From assembly GCF_026151345.1 (NCBI RefSeq), contig NZ_JAMQPR010000001.1, positions 2,924,676-2,988,675 of the forward strand: a stretch of 64,000 nt of DNA. Reading direction: 5' to 3'. This stretch comes from Leptospira paudalimensis (GTDB taxonomy: Bacteria; Spirochaetota; Leptospiria; Leptospirales; Leptospiraceae). The translations under genes and the position numbers were made by a program. Under the pieces are notes generated by a model. That model saw only the letters and a program-made list of their open reading frames with translations, searched no databases and was not told the DNA's origin. Shown piece by piece: positions 18,260 to 27,096 of this stretch. Within the stretch, counting starts at the first letter, position 1. Every line of letters starts with the position of its first letter.

Positions 18260-20077
18260 GTGACAGTTTCCAATAAAATGAATCGGAACAGAAAAACATT
18301 ATTCTGGGATCTCACCATAAAATTGGAGGCATTCACACATACTGTACCGGTTCCATTTGCCGTTTATTATGCGATCATCACACAAAAGATGGAACCAAAC
18401 CATTGGAAAATCTTTATTGCGTTATGTCTCGTCTTTGCCACTGGAATTGGCCTATTAGGAACATTTGTTCGACACTTACTCTTAAAATACCTATTCGCCA
18501 AAATCGAGAAAATGAAACCAGTTTCCGATTCCTCCTTTCCACTCACTCAAGAAGAGAAGGAGTATGCAAAATCGGTTAAAATCCTACTTTTTCGATATCC
18601 ACTGATTGAAGCCATCATCATCGTAATACGCTGGTTATCTGGCGTAATTCCAATCAGTTTGTTATTTTTTTATTTGGTGGAATACACACCCTCCGTCGCT
18701 CGGTCTGCAATATTTACATTTGTAATGATTGCTCCCATATCGTTTGTTACTTATTATTTTATCAGTGAAAGTGCAATTCGGAATTTATTCGACTTACCTC
18801 AGTTTAAAAATGTAGAACTCCAAGAGAGAGACATCCCTAAATTTAACTATTTCACACGTATCCTTGTTGCATTCTTTAGTTTGGCAGCCCTTCCGTTTGT
18901 GATTTTTTCATATATTTTATATTCTCTAGCGACAGGTGAAATCGCTGTCAAAGATCCAATGATCCCCATAGTCACTGTATCATTTATATTCATCATCCCA
19001 CTTATCGTTTGTTCCTATGTAGTAGCAAAATCAGTGAATGAGGGTTTAAGCGAAACGAGTCGTTCACTAGGGGAACTGGCCAAAGGAAATTTTGATGTCA
19101 TTGTCACCCCAAAATCAAGTGATGATTTCGCAAAACAAGCGTTCTACTTAAATTCCGTTATTGGCACTCTTAAAAATATGTATGCTGAAATTCGAAATCT
19201 GAACGAAGGATTAGAAGAAAAAGTTACACTTCGTACTGATGAATTAAACCAATCCTTAATCGATATCAGCAAATTAAAAGTGCAACAAGATGGTGATTAT
19301 TACTTAATTTACCAATTATTAAATCCATTTACCATCCAAGATACGAGTAGCAAACAGTATCTGGTGGATCATTTCCTTCGCCAAAAAAAGTCTTTTGAAT
19401 TTAAAAATCAGAGATATGAAATAGGTGGGGATATCAATATCTCTCACACAATTTATCTAAACGAACAAAAATACCTTCTGTTTGTGAATGCTGATGCAAT
19501 GGGTAAATCCATGCAAGGTGCAGGTGGAGCACTCGTATTTGGATCGGTTTTCCAATCCATCGTCCAACGAACAAAAACAGATCCTGGTTTTAAAAACCAA
19601 AGTCCCGAAAACTGGCTCAGGTCCAATTTACAAGAACTCCAATTGATTTTTGAGACATTTGATGGAACCATGTTAGTTTCCTTAAGTATGGGTCTCATCG
19701 AAGAAAAAACTGGTAAATTGTTTTTTCTGAATGCAGAACATCCCATGATTGTACTATTCCGAAATGGAAAAGCCAACTTTTTATATCCCATTGTATCCTA
19801 TCGCAAACTAGGCACACTAGGAGCCCTCCCCATAAAGGAAGTCAATCAGTTCCAACTCCAACCCAATGATGTACTATTCATTGGATCCGATGGAAAAGAT
19901 GACCTTCTCACTAAAAATGAAGAAGGTGAATGGGAAGTTCTTTCCGAAGATGAAAATTTCTTAGAAATCGTGGAAAATACAAAGGGAAAATTAGATTCAA
20001 TCATCAATGAAATTGATTCGATTGGCCAAGTCATTGATGATATTTCCATCATTCGAATCTCTTACGAAACAGAATGA
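18260..20077 (+). CDS. Membrane HAMP-SpoIIE (PP2C-type) phosphatase, tandem paralogue
   Basis: 605 residues from a GTG codon; an ATG seven codons later (18278) is an alternative start and neither has a clear ribosome site. It follows the same plan as the preceding gene: LTIKLEAFTHTVPVPFAVYYAIIT matches LTIRLEAFTHLVPVPFAIYMASIT, then come six helices, HAMP and the SpoIIE domain with EIGGDINISH, NADAMGKSMQGAGGALVFG, GSDGKDDLL and IDDISIIRI. It ends right after the phosphatase domain and has no TPR tail. The 25-base gap and shared strand indicate an operon born from duplication. Confidence 0.87.
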   Translation: MTVSNKMNRNRKTLFWDLTIKLEAFTHTVPVPFAVYYAIITQKMEPNHWKIFIALCLVFATGIGLLGTFVRHLLLKYLFAKIEKMKPVSDSSFPLTQEEKEYAKSVKILLFRYPLIEAIIIVIRWLSGVIPISLLFFYLVEYTPSVARSAIFTFVMIAPISFVTYYFISESAIRNLFDLPQFKNVELQERDIPKFNYFTRILVAFFSLAALPFVIFSYILYSLATGEIAVKDPMIPIVTVSFIFIIPLIVCSYVVAKSVNEGLSETSRSLGELAKGNFDVIVTPKSSDDFAKQAFYLNSVIGTLKNMYAEIRNLNEGLEEKVTLRTDELNQSLIDISKLKVQQDGDYYLIYQLLNPFTIQDTSSKQYLVDHFLRQKKSFEFKNQRYEIGGDINISHTIYLNEQKYLLFVNADAMGKSMQGAGGALVFGSVFQSIVQRTKTDPGFKNQSPENWLRSNLQELQLIFETFDGTMLVSLSMGLIEEKTGKLFFLNAEHPMIVLFRNGKANFLYPIVSYRKLGTLGALPIKEVNQFQLQPNDVLFIGSDGKDDLLTKNEEGEWEVLSEDENFLEIVENTKGKLDSIINEIDSIGQVIDDISIIRISYETE

Positions 20078-20179
20078 ACAAGTTTGAAAAAGATTAGAAA
20101 AGCATTCAACCTTGGCTTCTAAATGCCAATTTATTTCCCAAAAAACTGGGTTCGGACCGTCCAATACTTGGAAACATGA

Positions 20180-21565
20180 ATGAACCATTCTAAACTAAAA
20201 CTTCCCATTAAAATGGGATATGGGTTTGCAGAAACTGGCATAACAGCCGTTCAACTTTTTACTCAAATTTATCTTCTCAAATACTATACAGAGATCGTGG
20301 GACTCAATTCCAGTTTAGCAGGAATTGCATTATCAATTTCAGTGATTTGGGATGCAATCAGTGACCCACTCATGGGTCGGATTTCTGACCATACCACCAC
20401 TCGATTCGGTAGACGAAGGCCATATATCTTCATCGGTGGAATTTTATTATCCATATCAGTGCTTTTACTTTTTTCGCCCCCTTCCCTTTCTTCCCAAATG
20501 GGTAAATTTGCGTATTTACTAAGTGTTTATCTTTTAGTGAATACAGCGATGACAGTTATCTCAGTACCTCATATTGCACTTGGTGGAGAACTAAGTTTTG
20601 AACGAAATGAACGAACTTCAGTGTTTGGTTGGAGGTTATTCTTTAGTAACATCGGAATGTTAATTGGAATGATTGTGCCAGCGGCCATTTTACAATCTCT
20701 AGGTGATGAAAGTGCTAAGGAAAATATCATCACCTCTCGGACTGTCGCTGGAGAGATTGTTTCACTCGTGATCCTTGTTTCTTCTATCATCACCTTTTTA
20801 GTGACAAAAGGCAAAGATACGATCCAATCTGATAAAACAAAACAACTCCCATTCTTTCAGTCATTTGGTTCGGTCTTACGAAACAAAATGTTTCTCATCT
20901 TATTATTTGCATTTATCATAGCAACGATTGGTAGAACGTTTAACTCCGCAATTGCCTTGTACTATTATGAATACCGATTGGGTTTAAAGGAATCCCAGGT
21001 GGTCATCAATATCTTACTGCCGTTTTTTCTTGTACTCATGTTATCAATTGGTTTTTGGGTTTGGATCTCCAAAAGGATTGGAAAAAAAATCCCTGCCTTT
21101 CTTGGTGTATTTGGCTTAGGCCTTCTAACTGTGATTGTGTATCCCTTATTCCCTTATGGAGAACTAAGGCCTCCTCTCATCGCAGCATTTTTTGGAGGGA
21201 TCTTTGCAGGTTCGATTCTCATTATGGATTCCATCCTAACAGATGTAGTCGACTATGATGAATACAAAACTGGTGAAAAACGGGAAGGACTCTATTTTGG
21301 AATTTGGAAGATGGGAGTAAAATTTTCCCAAGCCTTTGGAATCGCACTCACTGGATTTTTACTCGATTTCATTGGATTTCAAAATGGACTTACAGAACAA
21401 TCAGCTGAAGTTGGATTTCGACTTGCGATGATTTTTGGTCCAGGCGTTGGATTTTTCTTTATCTTAGGATCGATTGTTTTTTTATTTTTTCCCCTTACGG
21501 ATGCAAAACACATCCAAGTGCAAAGAATCCTAACAAAAAGAACATTGAAAAAGATCCATCGGTAA
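20180..21565 (+). CDS. GPH-family (MelB-like) major facilitator transporter
   Basis: 461 residues with about 12 membrane helices. The first helix and loop (KMGYGFAETGITAVQLFTQIYLLKYYTE) and the 2-3 loop motif WDAISDPLMGRISDHTTTRFGRRRPYI are diagnostic of the glycoside-pentoside-hexuronide:cation symporter family, as is VVDYDEYKTGEKREGLYFGIWKMGVKFSQA near the C-terminus. The substrate is probably a sugar or other small solute taken up with a cation. The cyclase gene follows after 7 bases. Confidence 0.85.
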   Translation: MNHSKLKLPIKMGYGFAETGITAVQLFTQIYLLKYYTEIVGLNSSLAGIALSISVIWDAISDPLMGRISDHTTTRFGRRRPYIFIGGILLSISVLLLFSPPSLSSQMGKFAYLLSVYLLVNTAMTVISVPHIALGGELSFERNERTSVFGWRLFFSNIGMLIGMIVPAAILQSLGDESAKENIITSRTVAGEIVSLVILVSSIITFLVTKGKDTIQSDKTKQLPFFQSFGSVLRNKMFLILLFAFIIATIGRTFNSAIALYYYEYRLGLKESQVVINILLPFFLVLMLSIGFWVWISKRIGKKIPAFLGVFGLGLLTVIVYPLFPYGELRPPLIAAFFGGIFAGSILIMDSILTDVVDYDEYKTGEKREGLYFGIWKMGVKFSQAFGIALTGFLLDFIGFQNGLTEQSAEVGFRLAMIFGPGVGFFFILGSIVFLFFPLTDAKHIQVQRILTKRTLKKIHR

Positions 21566-21572
21566 GATATAT

Positions 21573-23147
21573 TTGAACCCCATGGTAAAAAAACAGAGAC
21601 TTCAATTCATTGCTTTCCTTCTTATCTATTTTATAGTCCCTTTTTCGGCCTGTTTATTTACATTACTGTTTGCAAATTACACTAGTAATGTTTTTTTACC
21701 AGAAAGGTTTTTAGTTTTATTTGAAGCTACCCAAACAACACAAGATTTCACCTTACTTGCATTAACATGGGCTCCATTTCCTATCATCACTGTTATTTTG
21801 TTTTTTTATAGCCTTCCTGTTTCAAACTATCTATTCAAAAGAAACAAGTGTACATATTTATCGGAAGAAAGAGCTCGCCATCGGATAGTCCACTCACCCC
21901 TCATCATCAGTTTGTTTGGTTTTACTGGTTGGGAATTATCCACATTTTTATCGGTATATCGAATTGATACTTTGTTTCCAGCCTCACCTCCTCAAAGTAT
22001 CATTACCGTTACAATTCTATTTGCATTTTGGGGACTGTTTGCATTTGCTTTTTCCTATGCAACAACCAACTATTTAAACCGAAAATTAATCATTCCTTGT
22101 GTGTTTCCAGAAGGTGGACTCGGAAAATACGCGAAGGGAAAACAATTTTCCATCGTCACAAAACAAATTATCTTTTGGACCGCTTCTACATTATTCCCAA
22201 TCATTTTGTTGGTCTTTGGATTGTTACAACGAACAAACCATAATATATTCCAATTACATGAGTTAGTTCATACAGATGTTTTGTTTGAAGTGATCGCAAT
22301 CATGTTATTTTTTTCCTTTGCTTTTTCAGTTACATTTGCCATCAGCTTACAACACCCACTCAACCTAATAGAAGAGGCAACGGAACTCATCAAAGAACAA
22401 AAATTTGATACAAGAGTTACGATTTTTAGCTCTGACGAACTTGGACTTTTAGGAGACGCTGTCAATGAAATGGCAGAGGGTCTAGCGGAAAGAGAAAGGA
22501 TCAAAGATACATTTGGTCGAATTGTTGACCCACGTGTAAGGGATTATCTACTTTCCAACGAACATAGCCTTGGTGGTAAAGTTGTTGATGCCACAATTCT
22601 GTTTTCCGACTTAAGAGACTTTACAAAACTTTCTGAAAAAAGAACTCCTGAAGAAGTATTATATATCTTAAATCGATATTTCCAAGAAATGAGTAATGCG
22701 ATCGAAGTCCACGGGGGATTTATCAATAAATTCATTGGGGATGCGATCCTTGCCGTATTTGGAACACCTATGCCCATGGTAGACCATGCGGATCGTGCGT
22801 TTCAAACTGCATTGGAGATGCAAAGAAATTTGGAACTTCTGAACCAACAATTTATGAAAGAAGGATTAACAGAACTCAAAATGGGAATCGGTATTCATAC
22901 CGGAAGTTTGCTTGTAGGTAACATTGGTTCCACCAATCGAATGGAATTTACAGTCATCGGAGATACAGTGAATACCGCATCTCGGGTGGAAGGTCTTTGT
23001 AAAGGGTTACAAAAAAACCTTCTCATCACAGAAAATACAGCGAATCTCATTTCACCATCCATCCGCTCTCAGTTGCAACTTGAAGGGGAATACGAACTCA
23101 AAGGAAGAGAATCAAAAGAAAAAATTTATTCTTATCCCATCTTATAA
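21573..23147 (+). CDS. Membrane-anchored class III adenylate cyclase
   Basis: 524 residues. The start is TTG (21573), placed 6 bases after GGTAAG, or the ATG at 21582. Six hydrophobic segments fill residues 15-265, then a HAMP stretch (LIEEATELIKEQKFDTRVTIFSSDELGLLGDAVNEMAEGL), then the catalytic domain (about 320-520). ILFSDLRDFTKLSE and INKFIGDAILAVFG carry the metal-binding Asp residues. VIGDTVNTASRVEGL carries the transition-state Asn and Arg. Lys in NKFIGD and Asp in IGDTVN are the ATP-selecting residues, so cAMP rather than cGMP is the expected product. Confidence 0.88.
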   Translation: MNPMVKKQRLQFIAFLLIYFIVPFSACLFTLLFANYTSNVFLPERFLVLFEATQTTQDFTLLALTWAPFPIITVILFFYSLPVSNYLFKRNKCTYLSEERARHRIVHSPLIISLFGFTGWELSTFLSVYRIDTLFPASPPQSIITVTILFAFWGLFAFAFSYATTNYLNRKLIIPCVFPEGGLGKYAKGKQFSIVTKQIIFWTASTLFPIILLVFGLLQRTNHNIFQLHELVHTDVLFEVIAIMLFFSFAFSVTFAISLQHPLNLIEEATELIKEQKFDTRVTIFSSDELGLLGDAVNEMAEGLAERERIKDTFGRIVDPRVRDYLLSNEHSLGGKVVDATILFSDLRDFTKLSEKRTPEEVLYILNRYFQEMSNAIEVHGGFINKFIGDAILAVFGTPMPMVDHADRAFQTALEMQRNLELLNQQFMKEGLTELKMGIGIHTGSLLVGNIGSTNRMEFTVIGDTVNTASRVEGLCKGLQKNLLITENTANLISPSIRSQLQLEGEYELKGRESKEKIYSYPIL

Positions 23148-23199
23148 GTTAGGATAAAATCGGATTTTAGAGTTGAATCGTTTTGGAAATGAAGTCAGA

Positions 23200-23484
23200 A
23201 TGGTGAATATGAAATTTGCATTTGGGATACTTTTGATTGGTTTCCTGTTCTCTTCCTGTAACGAGATCAAATTGGTAAACTCACAAGATGTGCTTGATTT
23301 GCTAAAAGATGATGGAAGATCCAATGCCAATTCTGCATCGAACTCTTCTTCCTCCTCGACCAATTCTTCCCTTCCCAATGGAAACTCTCAAAACTTAAAC
23401 TACTATGGTCTAACAGACTCACCAACGGGAACCAATACTTATGGTTCCACGGGTTCCACTGTGGGTAATCCTCTCGGTTACTAA
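23200..23484 (+). CDS. Small Ser/Asn-rich lipoprotein
   Basis: About 94 residues. The ATG codons at 23200 and 23209 are both possible; the latter gives a tidy signal peptide MKFAFGILLIGFLFSSC with lipidated Cys. The mature part has a low-complexity Asn/Ser run (SNANSASNSSSSSTNSS) followed by Gly/Thr-rich residues, which is typical of short surface-tethered spacers. Function unknown. It is convergent with the next gene, with a 10-base gap. Confidence 0.6.
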   Translation: MVNMKFAFGILLIGFLFSSCNEIKLVNSQDVLDLLKDDGRSNANSASNSSSSSTNSSLPNGNSQNLNYYGLTDSPTGTNTYGSTGSTVGNPLGY

Positions 23485-23494
23485 TCCCGATTCT

Positions 23495-23980
23495 TTATTT
23501 GATAAACTCAAAGAAGTCATCAAGCAGTGGTCGGAAGCAGGAACGAATGGTTACCTTTGCCACTTTCTCATTTTTTGGTCCATAATTGAGTATGATATCA
23601 TTCGGATCACGGATGAAGGAAAAGATTTTATTGATCTGCATTTCTGCGTGACCGTCTTTCACCTTCACAATGTATTCAAATTCATGTTCATTGGCATCAA
23701 CTTCCCCAATCCCATAAGGAACGTAACACTTGATGAGACCAATCCCTCGAAGTTCCCCCAAGTCTTGGTTTTCAAATTCGATTTTGGAAAGTTCTGGGTC
23801 TAATTTGTATTCCAACCACTGTTTCGCTTTCAGAAAACTTCTCGTTTTTTGGTAGGATTTATTGTCCCTTGCATCTTCTGTTGTACGCATTTTGGCAGAA
23901 ACAATCCAAAGTTTCAAACACATAGAGTTTTGGAACAATAGGAAAAAAGCGAATAATAACAAGACTCGTTTTGGCATCAT
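23495..23980 (-). CDS. Exported protein, DUF4468-like
   Basis: 161 residues with an N-terminal signal peptide (MPKRVLLLFAFFLLFQNSMC). A single compact domain follows: WLEYKLDPELSKIEFENQDLGELRGIGLIKCYVPYG, then EFEYIVKVKDGHAEMQINKIFSFI. This strand-helix pattern is what DUF4468 (TBP-like fold) proteins show, but the family call is a moderate guess. GAGGGG lies upstream of the double ATG start. Confidence 0.6.
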   Translation of the reverse strand: MMPKRVLLLFAFFLLFQNSMCLKLWIVSAKMRTTEDARDNKSYQKTRSFLKAKQWLEYKLDPELSKIEFENQDLGELRGIGLIKCYVPYGIGEVDANEHEFEYIVKVKDGHAEMQINKIFSFIRDPNDIILNYGPKNEKVAKVTIRSCFRPLLDDFFEFIK

Positions 23981-24241
23981 CTCTAAGCTTCTTTCCCCTC
24001 ACTCGGTTCGCAAAACAAATCTTCACATAAATGGAAAATTTTCTCCTTATTCGGTTGGACCGGAAATGGAATTACGTTTTTGGGCAATGGGGATGTGTTC
24101 TGGTTTGTTTTTTTGATCTTATGTCTCTTCGACTCGATTCTATCTCTCACCTTATTATTTTCGGAATTGGCCTCCCTCATTCTAGAGTGCCCAAATAAAA
24201 ATTGGATTGAATTTGTTAGGGCATCACTTTCAATCTTGAAC

Positions 24242-24532
24242 ATGCCCGATTTTGATCGTATTGATCTAATGAATTATGCCATGTATGGAAATGATTTTGA
24301 TCCCCAATGGGATGAAATCCGCGCCTTTATTAAGTCCAATGCTTCTGCTCAAAAAGAATTGGAGGAAATCAAACGTACCGTGCCAAGCCCCCATGTTGGG
24401 AAAAGACGTATGCCAAATGCTCCTACAAATGACCCAAGAGAATTGAGTGGAGAAAATCCAAACGCAGAACCAAGAAAACCAAGTAGTGGGAATGACACTA
24501 AATCTTGGTGGCAAAAAATTTTAGGAGATTGA
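24242..24532 (+). CDS. Small acidic cytoplasmic protein, possibly anti-sigma-like
   Basis: 96 residues from the ATG at 24242. A longer frame from 24080 would add an unconvincing hydrophobic leader. The N-terminal half (DLMNYAMYGNDFDPQWDEIRAFIKSNASAQKELEEIKRTV) follows the helix pattern of anti-sigma-factor N-terminal domains but lacks their zinc-binding His/Cys residues. The C-terminal half is Pro/Asn-rich and ends WWQKILGD. The acyltransferase gene begins one base after its stop, so the two are coupled. Function unknown; the anti-sigma idea rests on pattern alone. Confidence 0.55.
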   Translation: MPDFDRIDLMNYAMYGNDFDPQWDEIRAFIKSNASAQKELEEIKRTVPSPHVGKRRMPNAPTNDPRELSGENPNAEPRKPSSGNDTKSWWQKILGD

Positions 24533-24533
24533 A

Positions 24534-25256
24534 ATGGAAAATACCGTAGACCAAGTCAAAAAAAACGTCGAGAACATCAAAAAGTTTGTCACTCCGTTTT
24601 TTAATTTGGCTGTGAACACAACGGTTTACGGTTACCATAACATTGTCCCAACAGGCAAACTTATCCTCACATGTAATCATAGAAGTGATATGGATCCCTT
24701 TGTGATTGGATCTGTGTTTCCGAGGTTTATCTCTTGGATCGCCGCCGAATATACCACAAGGATTCCTCTTTTCAAAGACTTCGTGGAAAAAACAGGAACC
24801 ATTCCTATGGCCATCGATGGAAACATTTCCATGGCCAGTATCAAAAAGGTACAACAGGTTTTTAAAAATGGAGATGTGCTTGGGATTTTTCCAGAAGGAC
24901 ATGATTATATGGTGCAGAATGATTTTTCTGCTCCCCTAGCTAAATTCCACTCTGGGTTTGCTGCGTTTAGTTTGCGTAACAAAGTGGACATCCTTCCTTC
25001 TGTCATCATTCCAGAAGAAGAAACCATCACTAATTACCCGATCCCACCACTTGTTCGTGCCTTTATGGGAATGCCAAAAGAAGTGTGTGATATCAAACGT
25101 AGAGTAGTGTATAAAAAAATCAATGTGGTCTTTGGTGAAGTCATCAAGTATGAGAACTATGCTCACCTTCCGCTTGACAAAGGTATGGTGGCCGTTTCAG
25201 AAGAAACAAAACGGCGCATGGGTGAATTACAGAAAGTAGATTATTTAAAGAAATAA
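24534..25256 (+). CDS. PlsC-like 1-acyl-sn-glycerol-3-phosphate acyltransferase
   Basis: 240 residues. The acyltransferase block I motif is NHRSDMD (His and Asp of HX4D) near residue 45, and block III is FPEGHDY near residue 120; RNKVDILPSVIIPEEE fits block IV. It transfers an acyl chain to lysophosphatidate or a related acceptor at the inner membrane, although no strong membrane helix is visible. It is coupled to the small gene upstream. A second PlsC-like gene lies at 62293-63096. Confidence 0.87.
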   Translation: MENTVDQVKKNVENIKKFVTPFFNLAVNTTVYGYHNIVPTGKLILTCNHRSDMDPFVIGSVFPRFISWIAAEYTTRIPLFKDFVEKTGTIPMAIDGNISMASIKKVQQVFKNGDVLGIFPEGHDYMVQNDFSAPLAKFHSGFAAFSLRNKVDILPSVIIPEEETITNYPIPPLVRAFMGMPKEVCDIKRRVVYKKINVVFGEVIKYENYAHLPLDKGMVAVSEETKRRMGELQKVDYLKK

Positions 25257-25258
25257 TC

Positions 25259-25275
25259 GAACCCAAGTTGGGTTC
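25259..25275. terminator. Hairpin between convergent genes
   Basis: GAACCCAA / TTGGGTTC around a one-base centre, directly after the acyltransferase stop and followed by AATTGTTTGTTATT. The T tract is weak, so termination is likely but not certain. It may act for both converging genes. Confidence 0.5.
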
Positions 25276-25291
25276 AATTGTTTGTTATTCC

Positions 25292-26134
25292 CTAGATTTC
25301 CACTTCTCCCGAGAACACTTCTTTGGCTGGACCTGTCATCATCACTGATCCATTCTCTTTCCATTCTACATGGAGGGTTCCCCCTCTTAGGTCAATGCGG
25401 ACAGATCGTCCGGTTTTCCCATTGAGAATGGAAGATACCGTCACTGCACAAGCCCCTGTACCGCAAGCCAAGGTTTCACCTGTTCCTCGTTCCCAAGTCC
25501 TTTGGTAAAGATGGTCTTTTCCTCTAACGGATACAAATTCCACATTCACTCGTCTTGGGAACAGTGGATGGTTTTCAATGATGGGTCCAATTTCTCTAAC
25601 GGGAAAAGCATCGGCATCATCCACATAGATCACACAATGAGGGTTTCCCATACTAACAGCAGTAAAACGATATTTTTTCCCTTGGACTTCGATCTCTTGG
25701 TTGATCACAGGTTCTTCCCCTGGCCAAACGATTGGTACAAGTGAAGGTTTGAGAATGGGTTCGCCCATATCCACAGTCACCATTTCGACTTTTCCATTCG
25801 TACCGGTTTTTAAATCTAAAGTGAGAACACCTTTTCCCGTTTCGATGGTTGGTTTTTGGTTTTTGGTAAGACCATGGTCATACACAAATTTACCAACACA
25901 ACGGACTCCGTTACCACACATTTCAGAGGAACTTCCATCGGAATTGTACATATCCATTTGGAATTCGCCGGAATTTGAATTACGGATGAAAATCACTCCA
26001 TCGCCACCGATCCCAAAATTACGGTCGGATAGTTTTTGGATTTGTTCTGGTGTGAGTCGGATGTCATTTTTCGTAGCATCTATGTATACGTAGTCGTTTC
26101 CGATCCCTTCCATTTTGGTGAAGTTGATTTTCAT
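25292..26134 (-). CDS. dapF: Diaminopimelate epimerase
   Basis: 280 residues starting at [29 protein letters not shown] just upstream supports this start over one six codons earlier. The two catalytic cysteines are in [15 protein letters not shown] and [12 protein letters not shown], and RTWERGTGE precedes the second. It converts LL- to meso-diaminopimelate for peptidoglycan and lysine synthesis in the cytoplasm. Length is normal. It is apparently monocistronic. Confidence 0.97.
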   Translation of the reverse strand: MKINFTKMEGIGNDYVYIDATKNDIRLTPEQIQKLSDRNFGIGGDGVIFIRNSNSGEFQMDMYNSDGSSSEMCGNGVRCVGKFVYDHGLTKNQKPTIETGKGVLTLDLKTGTNGKVEMVTVDMGEPILKPSLVPIVWPGEEPVINQEIEVQGKKYRFTAVSMGNPHCVIYVDDADAFPVREIGPIIENHPLFPRRVNVEFVSVRGKDHLYQRTWERGTGETLACGTGACAVTVSSILNGKTGRSVRIDLRGGTLHVEWKENGSVMMTGPAKEVFSGEVEI

Positions 26135-26244
26135 CTGTTCCTCTCTTATCACCCAATGATTTTTTGGTCAGTGTCCTTGGCAAGTTCTATCAAGGATTTT
26201 TAGTTTGACCCTTGTTCCCAAGGATTAGACTGACAGAATCGAAC

Positions 26245-27096
26245 ATGAAATCTTGTATCCTTTGCCAATCAACCGAGTCCAAAACTGTTTTCAATGAAAA
26301 TGGAACTCCCATTTTGGAATGCCAAAATTGTGGTCATGTCTATTCTTCTTATGAACAAGAAGAACACTACGAAGGGTATTGGGACGGCGCAGAACAAACA
26401 TATGATTTGGAATGGTGGGACAACGCTCATAGAGCTGTCTATGCTGACTTCATCAAAACCTATCTAGGAGAATCCAAAGGAAATCTTTTGGATGTAGGTT
26501 GTGGGTTGGGATTTTTTGTGAAAGCAGTCCTGACTGAAAAACCAGGTTGGACTGCCGTTGGTTATGAGATTTCCAAACAAGCTGTCAAATTTGCCAACGA
26601 ACAGAATGGCATGAAGACTGTGTATGCAGGACTTGTACAAGATTCCAAACTCCCAAAAGAAAGTTTTGATATCATCACACTTTGGGATGTGATTGAACAC
26701 ATTCCGAAACCACACTCGCTTCTCACTTACTTACATGGACTTCTGAAACCTGGTGGAGTTTTATTTTTACAAACTCCCAATTTCCCGATCCAATTAACAA
26801 AAGCCAATTTGAAGGTGAAGTTAAAAGGAATGAAGGAAGGTGTACATTACTTAGAAGCGAAAGACCATGTCAACAATTACAAAATGTCCACCTTAGCAGA
26901 ACTTGGCAAACAATGTGGATTCACAAAACCCGAATACAAAGTTCTTATGCCAATCCTTTCTGTATCAGGGAGTAAAAGTAAACTGGCAGTGTATGTAAAA
27001 CTCGCGTATTATTACTTCACCAAACTTGTGTTTGCACTCAGCTTCAAAACCATCAACTGGAACAACACTTTATTTTTGACGCTGAAAAAGCCATGA
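26245..27096 (+). CDS. Class I SAM methyltransferase with N-terminal zinc-ribbon
   Basis: 283 residues. Residues 4-29 carry two CxxC pairs (SCILCQS and ECQNCGHVYS) that probably bind zinc. The Rossmann methyltransferase core follows with motif I LLDVGCGLGFFVKAV, motif II VGYEISKQAVKFA, IITLWDVIEHIPKPHSLL and LKPGGVLFLQTPN. This is the Methyltransf_23 type often found in cell-surface sugar or lipid modification. The substrate is unknown. Its 3' end overlaps the convergent HAD gene by 27 bases. Confidence 0.85.
   Translation: MKSCILCQSTESKTVFNENGTPILECQNCGHVYSSYEQEEHYEGYWDGAEQTYDLEWWDNAHRAVYADFIKTYLGESKGNLLDVGCGLGFFVKAVLTEKPGWTAVGYEISKQAVKFANEQNGMKTVYAGLVQDSKLPKESFDIITLWDVIEHIPKPHSLLTYLHGLLKPGGVLFLQTPNFPIQLTKANLKVKLKGMKEGVHYLEAKDHVNNYKMSTLAELGKQCGFTKPEYKVLMPILSVSGSKSKLAVYVKLAYYYFTKLVFALSFKTINWNNTLFLTLKKP

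Noticed and set aside
23983..24243. 86-codon minus-strand frame upstream of the DUF4468-like gene
   Set aside because: It has no recognisable domain and no clear start signal, and it covers the upstream region of the plus-strand gene at 24242.
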